From Mactromeris polynyma (taxonomy: Eukaryota > Mollusca > Bivalvia > Venerida > Mactridae), in the NCBI GenBank assembly GCA_032209605.1, contig JASFXZ010000016.1, positions 3,410,001-3,474,000 of the forward strand: DNA of 64,000 nt, given 5' to 3'. Below, piece after piece: positions 11,045-23,990 of the stretch. A program made the position numbers and the translations under genes. A model generated the notes under the pieces. It was not told the DNA's origin. It saw only the letters and a program-made list of their open reading frames with translations, and searched no databases. Within the stretch, counting starts at the first letter, position 1, and each line of letters opens with the position of its first letter.

Positions 11045-13694
11045 GTAAACATGCATGGGAACAGGGGCGCAAGGAATGGTCTGGGGGACCACAAGGGTAA
11101 ACATGCATGGGAACAGGGGCGCAAGGAATGGTCTGGGGGACCACAAGGGTAAACATGCATGGGAACAGGGGCGCAAGGAATGGTCTGGGGGACCACAAGG
11201 GTAAACATGCATGGGAACAGGGGCGCAAGGAATGGTCTGGGGGACCACAAGGGTAAACATGCATGGGAACAGGGGCACAAGGAATGGTCTGGGGGACCAC
11301 GAGGGTAAACATGCATGGGAACAGGGGCGCAAGGAATGGTCTGGGGGACCACATAGGAAACATGCTTGGGAACACGGGCACAAGGAATGGTCTGGGGGAC
11401 CACGAGGGTAAATATGCATGGGAACAGGGGCACAAGGAATGGTCTGGGGGACCACGAGGGTAAACATGCATGGGAACACGGGCACAAGGAATGGTCTGGG
11501 GGACCACGAGGGTAAACATGTATGGGAACAGGGGCGCAAGGAATGGTCTGGGGGACCACGAGGGTAAACATGTATGGGAACACGGGCACAAGGAATGGTC
11601 TGGGGGACCACGAGGGTAAACATGTATGGGAACAGGGGCGCAAGGAATGGTCTGGGGGACCACGAGGGTAAACATGCATGGGAACAGGGGCGCAAGGAAT
11701 GGTCTGGGGGACCACAAAGGAAACATGCATGGGAACACGGGCACAAGGAATGGTCTGGGGGACCACAAGGGTAAACATGCATGGGAACACGGGCACAAGG
11801 AATGGTCTGGGGGACCACAAGGGTAAACATGTATGGGAACAGGGGCGCAAGGAATGGTCTGGGGGACCACGAGGGTAAACATGCATGGGAACAGGGGCGC
11901 AAGGAATGGTCTGGGGGACCACGAGGGTAAACATGCATGGGAACACGGGCGCAAGGAATGGTCTGGGGGACCACAAAGGTAAACATGCATGGGTACAGGG
12001 GCGCAAGGAATGGTCTGGGGGACCACGAGGGTAAACATGCATGGGAACAGGGGCGCAAGGAATGGTCTGGGGGACCACGAGGGTAAACATGCATGGGAAC
12101 AGGGGCGCAAGGAATGGTCTGGGGGACCACGAGGGTAAACATGCATGGGAACACGGGCGCAAGGAATGGTCTGGGGGACCACAAAGGTAAACATGTATGG
12201 GAACAGGGGCACAAGGAATGGTGTGGGGGACCACGAGGGTAAACATGTATGGGAACAGGGGCGCAAGGAATGGTCTGGGGGACCACGTGGGTAAACATGC
12301 ATGGGAACAGGGGCGCAAGGAATGGTCTTGGGGACCACGAGGGTAAACATGTATGGGAACAGGGGCGCAAGGAATGGTCTGGGGGACCACGAGGGTAAAC
12401 ATGCATGGGAACAGGGGCGCAAGGAATGGTCTGGGGGACCACAAGGGTAAACATGTATGGGAACAGGGGCGCAAGGAATGGTCTGGGGGACCACGATGGT
12501 AAACATGCATGGGAACAGGGGTGCAAGGAATGGTCTGGGGGACCACGATGGTAAACATGCATGGGAACACAGGCGCAAGGAATGGTCTGGGGGACCACGA
12601 GGGTAAACATGCATGGGAACAGGGGCGCAAGGAATGGTCTGGGGGACCACGAGGGTAAACATGCATGGGAACAGGGGCGCAAGGAATGGTCTGGGGGACC
12701 ACAAGGGTAAACATGTATGGGAACAGGGGCGCAAGGAATGGTCTGGGGGACCACGAGGGTAAACATGCATGGGAACAGGGGCGCAAGGAATGGTCTGGGG
12801 GACCACGAGGGTAAACATGCATGGGAACAGGGGCGCAAGGAATGGTCTGGGGGACCACGAGGGTAAACATGCATGGGAACAGGGGCGCAAGGAATGGTCT
12901 GGGGGACCACAAGGGTAAACATGCATGGGAACAGGGGCGCAAGGAATGGTCTGGGGGACCACGAGGGTAAACATGCATGGGAACAGGGGCACAAGGAATG
13001 GTCTGGGGGACCACGAGGGTAAACATGCATGGGAACAGGGGCGCAAGGAATGGTCTGGGGGACCACGAGGGTAAACATGCATGGGAACAGGGGTGCAAGG
13101 AATGGTCTGGGGGACCACAAGGGTAAACATGCATGGGAACAGGGGTGCAAGGAATGGTCTGGGGGACCACGAGGGTAAACATGCATGGGAACAGGGGCGC
13201 AAGGAATGGTCTGGGGGACCACAAGGGTAAACATGCATGGGAACAGGGGTGCAAGGAATGGTCTGGGGGACCACGATGGTAAACATGCATGGGAACAGGG
13301 GCGCAAGGAATGGTCTGGGGGACCACGAGGGTAAACATGTATGGGAACAGGGGCGCAAGGAATGGTCTGGGGGACCACAAGGGTAAACATGCATGGGAAC
13401 AGGGGCGCAAGGAATGGTCTGGGGGACCACGAGGGTAAACATGCATGGGAACAGGGGCGCAAGGAATGGTCTGGGGGACCACAAGGGTAAACATGCATGG
13501 GAACAGGGGCGCAAGGAATGGTCTGGGGGACCACAAGGGTAAACATGTATGGAAACACAGGCGCAAGGAATGGTCTGGGGGACCACAAGGGTAAACATGC
13601 ATGGGAACACAGGCACAAGGAATGGTCTGGGGGACCACGAGGGTAAACATGCATGGGAACAGGGGCGCAAGGAATGGTCTGGGGGACCACAAGG
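11045..13694 (-). repeat. 52-bp satellite array, ~51 copies
   Basis: The plus-strand unit starts GTAAACATGCATGGGAACAG, continues GGGCGCAAGGAATGGTCTGG and ends GGGACCACAAGG. The 2.65 kb hold about 51 units; two are 51 bp (near 11353 and 11714). The unit has a small stem (TGGTC/GACCA around TGGGG) and the palindrome CATGCATG. The minus strand has no stop triplet in any frame of the unit, so all three minus frames stay open for 880-915 codons; these are not treated as genes. Variant sites are mostly GCGC/GCAC/GTGC, CACGAG/CACAAG and CACGGG/CACAGG, that is CpG transitions. Confidence 0.95.
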
Positions 13695-15393
13695 GGGGAA
13701 ATTTAAGGATGGAATACATCTGGGAATAATTGAAGAAAGTCAGTAATAGTAGGTAGAAAGGGGGGTGAAATGAACAAGACTATTATATCAAATAAAAGAA
13801 CTGCACTGGGGGAAAGGACGACCTATTATGCATTTATAAACATAAATGGAAATAATAAACACACAGTCATACTATTTTGGTGAGAATAAAACTGAGCATC
13901 ATTCAATTTATTCTATAAGAATGAAAGTTCTCAAGAACAAAAACTAAACAGCTATAATAATGCACTAGTAGACAGTTGCCTGTGTGATGTGCTGAGATTG
14001 TCGGTATTGTCATATTCAAACGGTTGTGTTGGTTGTGTTGGAGTTTTATGGGTTCTTTCAATAGATTTTCAGTTATGTACGGCTGACAGTTGACTTAACG
14101 AGTTTAACAGTATTACAAACATGTACTTAAACCTGTTACTGGCAACTTTCCCATAATATATCAGAGGTGGTGGATTTATGATTTGGCTGTGTCATCTCCT
14201 GCGAAATTGTCAGGCAGAACATATAACCCGTCCCCAGGTTTCGTACCTACAATCTGCAGATTAGTGGTCCTGTGCTCTGTGGACTGAGGTGACTTGGTGG
14301 GCTCATTATTGTCATAGCTTTATTGTCATCTGCATCCACAAACTTTGAAATTTGGAGTTCATGAATATTTATTTGACATTCGTGAATTTGTATGTCAATT
14401 CATGAACTATTTCAAGAGGTTCATTAAGTTCATGAATAATTTCATCAACTTCATGCACCTCTTTTTACAGGGGATCAATGTTAGGTATTACATTTAAGTC
14501 ATTTTCTGAGAAAGTCCCTATGATAAGTTATATGCTTGCAGTGCTTTTTTTGACATGTTTACTGTGTCATTGCCTAAATGTTTCTGACGCTTTCCTTTTT
14601 CAATGATAGAAAATAATTGCTAGCTTCTGTTGTAATAATTGCCTGTTGTCCACTTTAATGTAACATCAACCCTTATATTACCTTCTATTAGGTCTGACAG
14701 AACTAATGATTGATCTCTAAGTATCTATGGAACTAATGATTGAAAATGATAAAGAAAGCAGCATGGTGCTTTGACTGAAGACCATAATGTTCATCGGATG
14801 TCAGTAGCTTTTGTAGATTTATTTTTGTTCAGTCTATTAAGACTTAGAATCTATATGTGTCTGTAGAATCATTTTATATTGTCTAAATGGCAGAATTTTG
14901 GATTTCCTGTGTGAAATTAATCTTCTCTTAAACATACCTCCTGCTGAAAAATATTTAATTTGCTTACTAATGACGTTATATGTGAAATCTGTAGTGATCA
15001 TTTGTCTGTCTGTATAAAATATAAGAACTTTATTAGCAATTACTCACATGGGACCTCTTAGGGAATGGAATCATACCTTCAGAATTTATATAAGTCCTTT
15101 TGTACTTTTGATAGATATTTGGAGAAATATTACTATTCATCATATCATCCATATTATGTTTGTTATGGGCAGAAGTTCTATGTGGAGGACCAAACGTACC
15201 AAAGAATATGACAGAAAGGGTTCATAAAGGCCTTGAAAAGTCCTTAAATTGAGGCTAATCCTTGAAATCTCCTCGAAAATGGCTGAAACCCTAAAAACTC
15301 TTAAAAAGTACTTAAATTGTGAAACGAAAATGCTTGAATTTCATCTGAAACTCCTTGAATTTATATCCCTAACAACGAGTCACACATTCTTGT

Positions 15394-16200
15394 TTTAGGT
15401 AAAATTGCTACATTATTATGTTGAGAAGATGGGTGTTCTCTAACCACAAGGTAGACATACTTGCTGTAGGTCACATTCCTACATTATTATAATGAGAAGA
15501 TGGGTGTTCTCTAACCACAAGGCATACATACTTGCTGTAGGTCAAATTGCTACATTACTATGTTGAGAAGATGGTGTTCTCTAACCACAAGGCATACATA
15601 CTTGCTGTAGGTCAAATTGTTACATTATTATGTTGAGAAGATGGTGTTCTCTAACCACAAGGCATACATACTTGCTGTAGGTCAAATTGCTACATTATTA
15701 TGTTGAGAAGATGGGTGTTCTCTAACCACAAGGCACACAGACTTGCTGTAGGTCAAATTGTTACATTATTATGTTGAGAAGATGGTGTTCTCTAACCACA
15801 AGGCTCACATACTTGCTGTAGGTCCAATTGCTACATTATTATAATGAGAAGATGGTGTTCTCTAACCACAAGGCTCACATACTTGCTGTAGGTAAAATTG
15901 CTACATTATTATGTTGAGAAGATGGGTGTTCTCTAACCACATGGCTCACATACTTGCTGTAGGTCCAATTGCTACATTATTATAATGAGAAGATGGTGTT
16001 CTCTAACCACAAGGCTCACATACTTGCTGTAGGTAAAATTGCTATATTATTATGTTGAGAAGATGGGTGTTCTCTAACCACATGGCTCACATACTTGCTG
16101 TGGGTCAAATTGTTACATTATTATGTTGAGAAGATGGGTGTTCTCTAACCACATGGCTCACATACTTGCTGTAGGTCCAATTGTTACATTATTATGTGAA
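15394..16200. repeat. 71-bp tandem repeat, ~11 copies
   Basis: The unit begins GTAGGTCAAATTGCTACATT, contains GTTGAGAAGATGGGTGTTCT and ends CACAAGGCATACATACTTGCT. A GG/GGG difference gives 70- or 71-bp units. Two alternating subtypes (ATGTTGAG and ATAATGAG) suggest a partial higher-order pattern. Non-coding. Confidence 0.93.
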
Positions 16201-16429
16201 GATGCATGTTCTTATGTTTGAATTTGAATACAAGGCCAACTGTGACACTTGCTGTTTTGTCCTGTTCTACATTATTTTTGTAAGAAAACTGATGTTATCA
16301 AATGTGAATGTTTTGGAGTGTTTTATTTTTGTGTACTGGGTAAAAAAAAGAAAGTGCTTATGAAATTACAAATAATGTTGTATGCTACCAAAGTAGTTTA
16401 GAAATAACAGTTGCAGCTCAAATTCCAAC

Positions 16430-16660
16430 TTTTCCGCTTTGTTGTCCCCCTAAATACTCCTTAGTTGTTCTTTATGGTCGGTCAAACTATTCCTTGCACC
16501 TATATTCTATATTCGCATACATGTTTACCCTTGCATCTCCTCAGTGCCTTATTGTTTGTAGATTGTTGTTTCCTGGGTGGTCTGCGTGGGTCTTTTGTCT
16601 TGTGTGTGGGTGGGGGGGGGGGGAGTGTTCCCTGTAACAACTGAATATCTCTTCTCTCAC
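16430..16660 (+). repeat. Dispersed parent repeat, single-unit copy
   Basis: This plus-strand copy matches the minus strand of the 52-bp array region. Its order is a GTCCCCCTAAAT block, TATTCCTTGCACCT, CATACATGTTTACCCTTGCA, CTCCTCAGTGCC, TTGTTGTTTCC, then TTCCCTGTAACAAC. Only one 52-bp-like unit is present. A G-run interrupts it near 16609-16623. It ends about 100 bp upstream of the exon at 16758. Confidence 0.65.
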
Positions 16661-16757
16661 TCTTATGAAACTATGCTGGCAGCATTGTGAGTAACATGAT
16701 TATTATGCTGGACTTGAACAATTGCGTAATAAATGTTGATTGATAACTTTTTTTCAG

Positions 16758-16881
16758 GAAAACTGAAGAGTCGGAAAGTCTAGAGAAACGTTCCAAATCT
16801 CCGTCAACAAAAGGATTTACATCGAGTGATGAAGCCGAGAAAGATACTAAATTACGTAATGATATACGATCCAATTATACA
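16758..16881 (+). CDS. LRRCC1: LRRCC1-like gene, exon b
   Basis: The 124-base exon lies between TTTTTTTCAG and GTAAGA. One base completes the codon from the previous exon, then 41 codons follow (KTEESESLEKRSKSPSTKGF...) up to a phase-0 donor. The other two frames contain early stops. The peptide is Ser/Thr/Lys/Glu rich, as expected of a flexible linker between the leucine-rich repeats and the coiled coil. Confidence 0.75.
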
Positions 16882-19169
16882 GTAAGATTTCTTTTTTTAT
16901 GCTGACATCTTTAGCGTTACATGTGAAACAAATGTTCTGCTTGTTTATTTATATGCAGATAGACTTGTTTTCTTTCTTTTCTTGATCTGTATACACTGGT
17001 TCATTAAATTCAATCTTAAGGATTGGAAGTATGGATGATTTCAGCCTGACTATTTAAAGAATAGCGAGGAATACTTTACAAGCATTGGCATCACCATTGC
17101 ATTCTCAGTTTATTTTTGTTCAGATTTTCTCTTTATTTACATTTCTACAATCATGCTCTGTGATCTTGCATGTAGATTGGCTTGGGTGAAAGGCAAATGT
17201 GTAAAAATAATGGTCAGGTATGACAAAGGTCAATATTAAATACCAGTATTTTAAGCACGGTTCTCATTCACACAATAATCTTAATTACAGTCCCTATAAT
17301 CTTAATGCTCCTTGACTGGAAGGGCTTAAGGATGCTGCATTGCCCTTCTGTTCCATTCTTGTCTGTGCTATATCTTCACAAACACTGTTGTGAAATTTCT
17401 AGGAAGTTGTATGCATGCCCCTCCCTTCCGAGAGGAGGGAAATCACTTTTCTGTTTTGCTAATGTCTGTCTGTTGGTGGAGCTTTAGGTTTCAATCATCA
17501 ATAAATTTTGTTTCTCATCCCTAACTGGAGAATGCTTAGGCATATTGCAGTTAAACTACTTGGTATGATTGCCTTTGATTTGTAGAAGACTCGTTGAAGG
17601 TCAATGTTACAGTACCTTGATACTGAAAACCATTTCAATTAATGAGAGGAGAATGCCCTGGCCAATTTAACTGGTCAAACTTCACTGGATGATTCTCTAC
17701 AGTCACTAGATGACCCCATATTGTTTGGGATGTCTGTTGGTCAAAAGTGAAGGTCGCATGGCTGAAAACTATTTTGAGAGATACATAGAGCAAGCACCCT
17801 TGGATCTACAGCCATCAGTGTTAAAAAAACACTGTTACTTCCATCATTTTATTTATTTTACTATGCACCAGTGTATCCCTTCAACTGCTGTTGTGTTATA
17901 AAATATATCCAACTCTTTTATTTGCAGTCCTTTATGTACAGTGTAGTCAGGCCGAACCTGTATTTCTAGGGTACTGATACTACTAGGGGATTTTTGTGTG
18001 GGTTAAATTTCAATTTGTAAATCTTGCTTCTTAAATTTTGTATCATTATCTGAGCAAAACAGCTAATAGTTAGGACAGTGGACAATTCTCACATTTAGTA
18101 GGTATAATGTTTGAGTGAAGCTGTCTTGAAAGATAACTATTGTATACCATTACTTAAGAGAAAACATTGAAGATATTGAAATTTCTCATTCCGGTTTTCA
18201 TTCTTCACTAAGGCTGTGTATGATTTTTGATTTATTGATAGACAGGTATTAAGCCATGTAATCACAATGAAGTCATTGCAGTTCTATCTTAGCATTATCC
18301 TGACAGGTCAGAAATGCCTGAAATTGTTTGGTATATGACACTAAAATGAAAATTTGTCCAATACTTGATGAAGGAGCTTCAATAGCTTGTTTGTAATGTT
18401 CTAAGAATGCCAGTCTGTTTTGGATGTGTGACAATGAAAGCTCTAATCATAGTAATAAACTGTTGGCTTTGTAGGACTTGTACGGCAACAAAGAGGTGTT
18501 GTGGGATTTGTTCATTTCGTGTGAAGAGACAAATGAGATTCAAATGGTCATTTTATTGGATGCTCACAAAAGGGTTTGCATGCTCCAGCAGAAGTGTTTT
18601 TGTGCTCACACAAAATAAACAAATCCCTTGTCACCTCTATGCCGCCCTAGGTTCGAGATCACTCATCAATGATGGTGTTTGATAAGGCATTGTACTTTAA
18701 GACATGAAGCATTCAGACAACAACCTTGTACTAACCAGGAATTGTTTTTCTGTTCCTTGATTTAACATAAAATACCAGTCAAGGAACATCCGGCTAGCAG
18801 AAATTTTGCTGTTCAAAAAGGCTGCTAATAAAATTACCCGATAATCATGTCTACTTGTACTTCTACTTGGGTAGACATGCATTATAATTTTATTTGTAAT
18901 GGATTCCAATCTGTCTGTCAGCTCCTTTTATTTTACCCTAAGGAATATTTGGAGGCATTAATTTCCCTTCCCCCCTTACATCCAATAAAAGTCATGCCTG
19001 GTATATCAAACAAGTATATAACCTGGATTTATAGACCTTCACAGAAATATTAGTCACCACTTGAAATTGTGCTGGTGGGATTTTAACTTTTGAATCAATC
19101 ATTAACAGCAGGGTTATGACCCTTGAATTTTTAAACAATCATGGAGAGCTTCTAGGATTTTTGGATGTC

Positions 19170-19560
19170 CATTGGCAGCTGTCCATCATTTATCCAGAAT
19201 TTGTTTTATGATGACACTCTAGAGGTCACAATATTGGCCCAATCCTGATGAAACTTGCTTAGGATCTTTGTTTCAACAAAATCTCGGACAGTTTTGATAC
19301 TGGGTCATGTAGGGTCAAACAACAGGTCAAAAGGTCAGTTCATAAAAATCTTAGTTTATGCTCCTGAGGCAACAGCTTTTACCTGAACTTTATGCAACCT
19401 GATCATAATGGTCACATGGGGTCAAAAGCTAGGTCACAAATCATAGACAAACTTTGTTAACTGTTGAGAGACTATTTTGGAAACTGGGTCATACATGGAC
19501 TATAATCAAGGTCACTGGGTCAAATCAAACGAAAGGGTTGTTAACACTCTAGGGGCCCGT
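19170..19560 (+). repeat. Dispersed repeat (CTAGGTCAC / CTGGGTCA family)
   Basis: The words ATCCTGATGAAACTTGCT, GGGTCAAA, CTAGGTCAC, TTAACACTCTAG recur here, at 31400-32260 and in part at 41880-42250. The segments are long, low-identity members of one dispersed non-coding family. Confidence 0.5.
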
Positions 19561-20812
19561 CCTGATTATCACAAAAGAGTTTTCATTGTCTTTATGTATT
19601 ACTTCTTCATGCTTAGTTATGAGTCAATTTTACAATTTTTGGGCGGTTAAAAAAATTGAAAGTGTTTTTCAACCCTAATATACATAATGCTGGGTGCATA
19701 TTGGACATATATTGATTTGTATCCAGTACATGAAGAGTTGTGCCTGTAAATGAGCACATTAATTACTGCCTATTAGCTCAAAGATTTCAACATGCTAAAA
19801 GCATCAGTCTGGACATTGAGTCAAGCCCTTAAACATTGATGGTCTCTGACCTAAAACTGTTAGCAGTGATTATTGTATTCTACTCGATAATTGTTTCATG
19901 TATCTTTATTGCTATCTGCCAAGATCTAAATTGTTCTACATTTCCCGTTGCTTAGTTCCTAATTTCTAGATTGAACCAATCTGATTGAATTCTGTAATAT
20001 TTATGAGTTTCTTGTTTTATATTTTGCACTTCATAAAGTACTACTTTGTTACAGTCTCAGACACAATTTAAGTGTTGTCCTCCACTTTGAAGCACAGTGT
20101 TAATGTTCAGAAATTGTCAACTAATGGCATAATTAACCAAAACAAAATGGTTTAATGTACCATAACTGTTTCTATCTACTATTCATTAGCTGCCATTAGC
20201 AAGCATACATCAAAAATTCTTTTGATGGGATAACTCTCATTCACTTACTGATGTATTATTCTTGCTAAATGCTGTTGAAAATCTCTTGATTCCTTGAAAG
20301 CATTTTCATTTTTACGCTGGTTGGCATTATGTTTTGACTCTGTAGATAAAACTTTAAATTACGCAAGATTAATGACAAAGACAGGGGAAAAGCAAGAGCT
20401 ATATAATGTAAGCCTGCACACAGTTGCATGCTTTGTCTGCATAAGTTATGATGTAACCAAAATAATTGTAGTATTTAAATCCCTCCTAGTCTATAATTAT
20501 ATTATCATTATATGGTGTTAAATTTCAACAGTAACATGATCAGTGGCATGTTTTGTAATCATGATAATTATACGGAAAAAGACAAAGATGTCTAGCATTG
20601 AATAAATTCTTGAGGATGGTCCCTCAGAACATTACAAAAAGCTTCACCATACTGATTGAATGTATAAATATTTTTCAAATGTGTTTGGTTGTCAGATACG
20701 GTGCCACCACTCCAGAGTTACACCTTTTTTGCAAACATTGGCTGTTGTTTAGAGGTTGTGGCTCTTACATATATAGACAATTTACTCTTTGATTATCTCC
20801 CTTTGTCTGGTG

Positions 20813-21262
20813 CAGGGGTGATATTCTTCCGGATTAATCCGGAATTCCGGATTTCTGTGACCAAAAAGAAATAAAAATAAAAAAAATAAAAATAAGAAAA
20901 ATATAAAAAAAATAAGAAAAAAAACCATTTGCTAGGGAAACCTATGCCCAATTTTTCAACTGATAGTGATACCCCCCCCCCACCAATTTCTGGTATTGCA
21001 AAATAAAGTGCGGATTGATCAGTTTTGTTAGCCTGAAGGATATTCTAATGTAAGAGTAGACAGTTAAGCATTCCTTGTCAAGGCATAATTTAAAGGCATC
21101 CTAAGCCATCTAAAATGCTAAAACCTCAGGAGCTTTAGGGGGCTTCACCCTCTGTGACCCCCACCAGGGCTTTGCCCTGGACCTGCAAGGAGGCCTAACA
21201 CGGCTCCCTTGACTCCCCGCTCAAATGTTCAGGATTTTTTTTTGGGATCAATATCACCCCTG
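20813..21262. mobile_element. hAT-like MITE with target-site duplication
   Basis: A 450-bp element with ends CAGGGGTGATATT and AATATCACCCCTG. The flanks are TCTGGTG at 20806-20812 and 21263-21269; an 8-bp duplication is possible if one end base is shared. Inside are an A-rich tract and a GC-rich block near 21120-21220. No transposase is present. Confidence 0.8.
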
Positions 21263-21956
21263 TCTGGTGTCTGTTCCTATGGAAACTCATTTGGTCAGTT
21301 AAAGCAGTAACATTGAAAACTTTCCGAAGGTCACATCTTTAACAGTCATGATCTATATGAACATTGCTTAGAGTATTAATTTTGTCTTTATGGATGAAAT
21401 ATAGGCCCAAGTTACAAACTTTGTGAGGTACTCGGGTTAAAGATATGTGGTCATTATGATCCTCTCGTTATCTGTGCATGTAACTTGTGGTAACTTGGAG
21501 ACGGAACTCTTACGCCAAACAATTGTGATATAGACAGCAGTTATTAAGTACCATGAATTTTCTTTGCAAAGCAGTTTTTTGAATTGATGTCTGCAATACG
21601 ATGATTGATTGGTGATTATTGATAATTGTTATATAGCAGACTGTTGATTGCTTTCTACATTTCAGTTTTAATTATGTCTTACCTTACAACACCTGTTAAT
21701 ATTAATGGTGTGAACTATGACCAATTAATGTCTCCTTTAATTCTGTTAATTTATTTTTAAGTTTATGTAAATATTCTGCATAAGGCCAGAATAGGGCAGC
21801 ATTAGCAACAATTAATTTTTGTTCACAAACAATTCTCAAGAAAACTTCAAGTATGATTAGTATTGAATTATTTGTTATGATAAATCTTTTCCCTTGTTTA
21901 ACCAATAGTTACACTGACCTTAATTAAGTCAGAAAACCAATGAATGGATTTGGAGC

Positions 21957-22022
21957 GAGCCAACTGTCAGATAATTATGAGCCAACTGTCAGATAATTAT
22001 GAGCCAACTGTCAGATAATTAC
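21957..22022. repeat. 22-bp tandem repeat, 3 copies
   Basis: GAGCCAACTGTCAGATAATT plus AT is repeated three times, the last ending AC. Non-coding. Confidence 0.9.
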
Positions 22023-22514
22023 GAACATCAGAAATGATTCAGTGATGATTTTTTTTATCTTAATTGAATATTCATGGTGTTATCTTTTTGGAAAAAAATG
22101 TTTTGTAACGGAACATTTTATTCTTGCCATTGCACAAAAACTTTGTGAAAAGTAAAAGTCTGTATGTTTTTGGGGCAGAAAATATATATTTATAAAAACA
22201 GTCATATAAAAGTGCATTACGTAATGACAAATGAAATAAACGATATTATAAAATAAAAATATTGTATTATCATTCAGTGGTTGTTTATAGCAACTTGCTT
22301 TAAATTTATGTTAATTATAGTAAATGAAAAAAATATTTTGAACTCATAAAAAGTTTTGTGAATCAATTACGGTAGTTGTTTTAACAACTTAAACTTGCAC
22401 AGGTAATAAAGTATGTATACATTTGTATATACATATTGTATATATGATTATACTCAATGTTTGTACATTACATTTTGATACTTGCACTGTTATTAGCCAG
22501 AGATTACTTAGATT

Positions 22515-23658
22515 GCTTACTGTTATAGATTTGACAGACAAGCACACCATGCACCAATGCTTACTGTTATAGATTTGACAGACAAGCACACCATGCACCA
22601 ATGCTTACTGTTATAGATGTGACAGACAAGCACACCATGCACCAATGCTTACTGTTATAGATGTGACAGACAAGCACACCATGCACCAATGCTTACTGTT
22701 ATAGATTTGACAGACAAGCACACCATGCACCAATGCTTACTGTTATAGATTTGACAGACAAGCACACCATGCACCAATGCTTACTGTTATAGATTTGACA
22801 GACAAGCACACCATGCACCAATGCTTACTGTTATAGATTTGACAGACAAACATACCATGCACCAATGCTTACTGTTATAGATTTGACAGACAAGCACACC
22901 ATGCACCAATGCTTACTGTTATAGATTTGACAGACAAGCACACCATGCACCAATGCTTACTGTTATAGATTTGACAGACAAGCACACCATGCACCAATGC
23001 TTACTGTTATAGATTTGACAGACAAGCACACCATGCACCAATGCTTACTGTTATAGATTTGACAGACAAGCACACCATGCACCAATGCTTACTGTTATAG
23101 ATTTGACAGACAAGCACACCATGCACCAATGCTTACTGTTATAGATTTGACAGACAAACATACCATGCACCAATGCTTACTGTTATAGATTTGACAGACA
23201 AGCACACCATGCACCAATGCTTACTGTTATAGATTTGACAGACAAGCACACCATGCACCAATGCTTACTGTTATAGATTTGACAGACAAGCACACCATGC
23301 ACCAATGCTTACTGTTATAGATTTGACAGACAAGCACACCATGCACCAATGCTTACTGTTATAGATTTGACAGACAAGCACACCATGCACCAATGCTTAC
23401 TGTTATAGATTTGACAGACAAACATACCATGCACCAATGCTTACTGTTATAGATTTGACAGACAAGCACACCATGCACCAATGCTTACTGTTATAGATTT
23501 GACAGACAAACATACCATGCACCAATGCTTACTGTAATAGATTTGACAGACAAACACACCATGCACCAATGCTTACTGTTATAGATTTGACAGACAAGCA
23601 CACCATGCACCAATGCTTACTGTTATAGATTTGACAGACAAGCACACCATGCACCAAT
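22515..23658. repeat. 44-bp tandem repeat, 26 copies
   Basis: The unit GCTTACTGTTATAGATTTGA, CAGACAAGCACACCATGCAC, CAAT repeats exactly 26 times in 1144 bp without length change. Variants are few: GATGTG for GATTTG in two early copies, and ACAAACATACC at about 22847, 23155, 23419 and 23507 (7, 6 and 2 units apart). The unit contains no CpG, and this is the most uniform array in the window. Confidence 0.96.
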
Positions 23659-23689
23659 GGCATTTATGAATGCCATTGATAGCAGCTTT

Positions 23690-23830
23690 CAAATAATATT
23701 TGGAAATCATTGGTAACAGAGAGGGGTTCGAATACACGACCCCTATGACTGAAGTTCTCGTGACCATACCCACTGCAGCACTGAGCTCAAATTTATCACA
23801 AGACCTTACACACACTCTAGATCCCATGTA
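23690..23830 (-). mobile_element. tRNA-like SINE fragment, minus strand
   Basis: Read on the minus strand, an A-box-like GAGCTCAGTGCTGCAGTGGG is followed by a B-box-like GTATTCGAACCCC. The body is not recognisable. It lies directly beside a plus-strand tRNA-like unit at 23880 and just right of the 44-bp array. Confidence 0.4.
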
Positions 23831-23879
23831 CTGTAGTAACATAGACCATATCAGCGTCCTTTGAACAACTTTTTTTAGG

Positions 23880-23990
23880 TTTGCTGGGTGGTGCAGTGAG
23901 TCTGTTCGCAGTTATTTCGATGCTAGATGCTAACATTGTAGGGGTCGTGGGTTCGAACCACTCCTAGTTCATCTATAAATTTCCAAAATT
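23880..23990 (+). mobile_element. tRNA-like SINE fragment, plus strand
   Basis: The segment has an A-box-like GCTGGGTGGTGCAGTGAGTC and a B-box GGGTTCGAACCACTC, followed by A-rich sequence. Spacing is longer than in a real tRNA, so it is treated as SINE-derived. Confidence 0.4.

Larger units (their letters stand above)
385..16757 (+). other. LRRCC1 intron 1 (16.4 kb)
   Basis: The intron runs from the GTAAGT donor at 385 to a TTTTTTTCAG acceptor. Its repeats are listed separately. Nothing recognisable was found in 385-757, 1303-2554, 2668-3776, 4270-6050, 7712-8695, 9300-10920 and 13740-15393: AT-rich DNA with short stop-ridden frames. The stretch 15220-15370 has a loosely repeated CCTTGAA motif, also seen at 39890-39950, so it is probably an old dispersed repeat. 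Confidence 0.6.

Noticed and set aside
10972..13719. Three overlapping minus-strand frames of 880-915 codons
   Set aside because: They are the same 52-bp unit read in all three frames; no promoter, splice or non-repeat coding sequence supports a protein.
22515..23658. CRISPR-like array
   Set aside because: Units are adjacent head-to-tail with no unique spacers, and the host is clearly eukaryotic.
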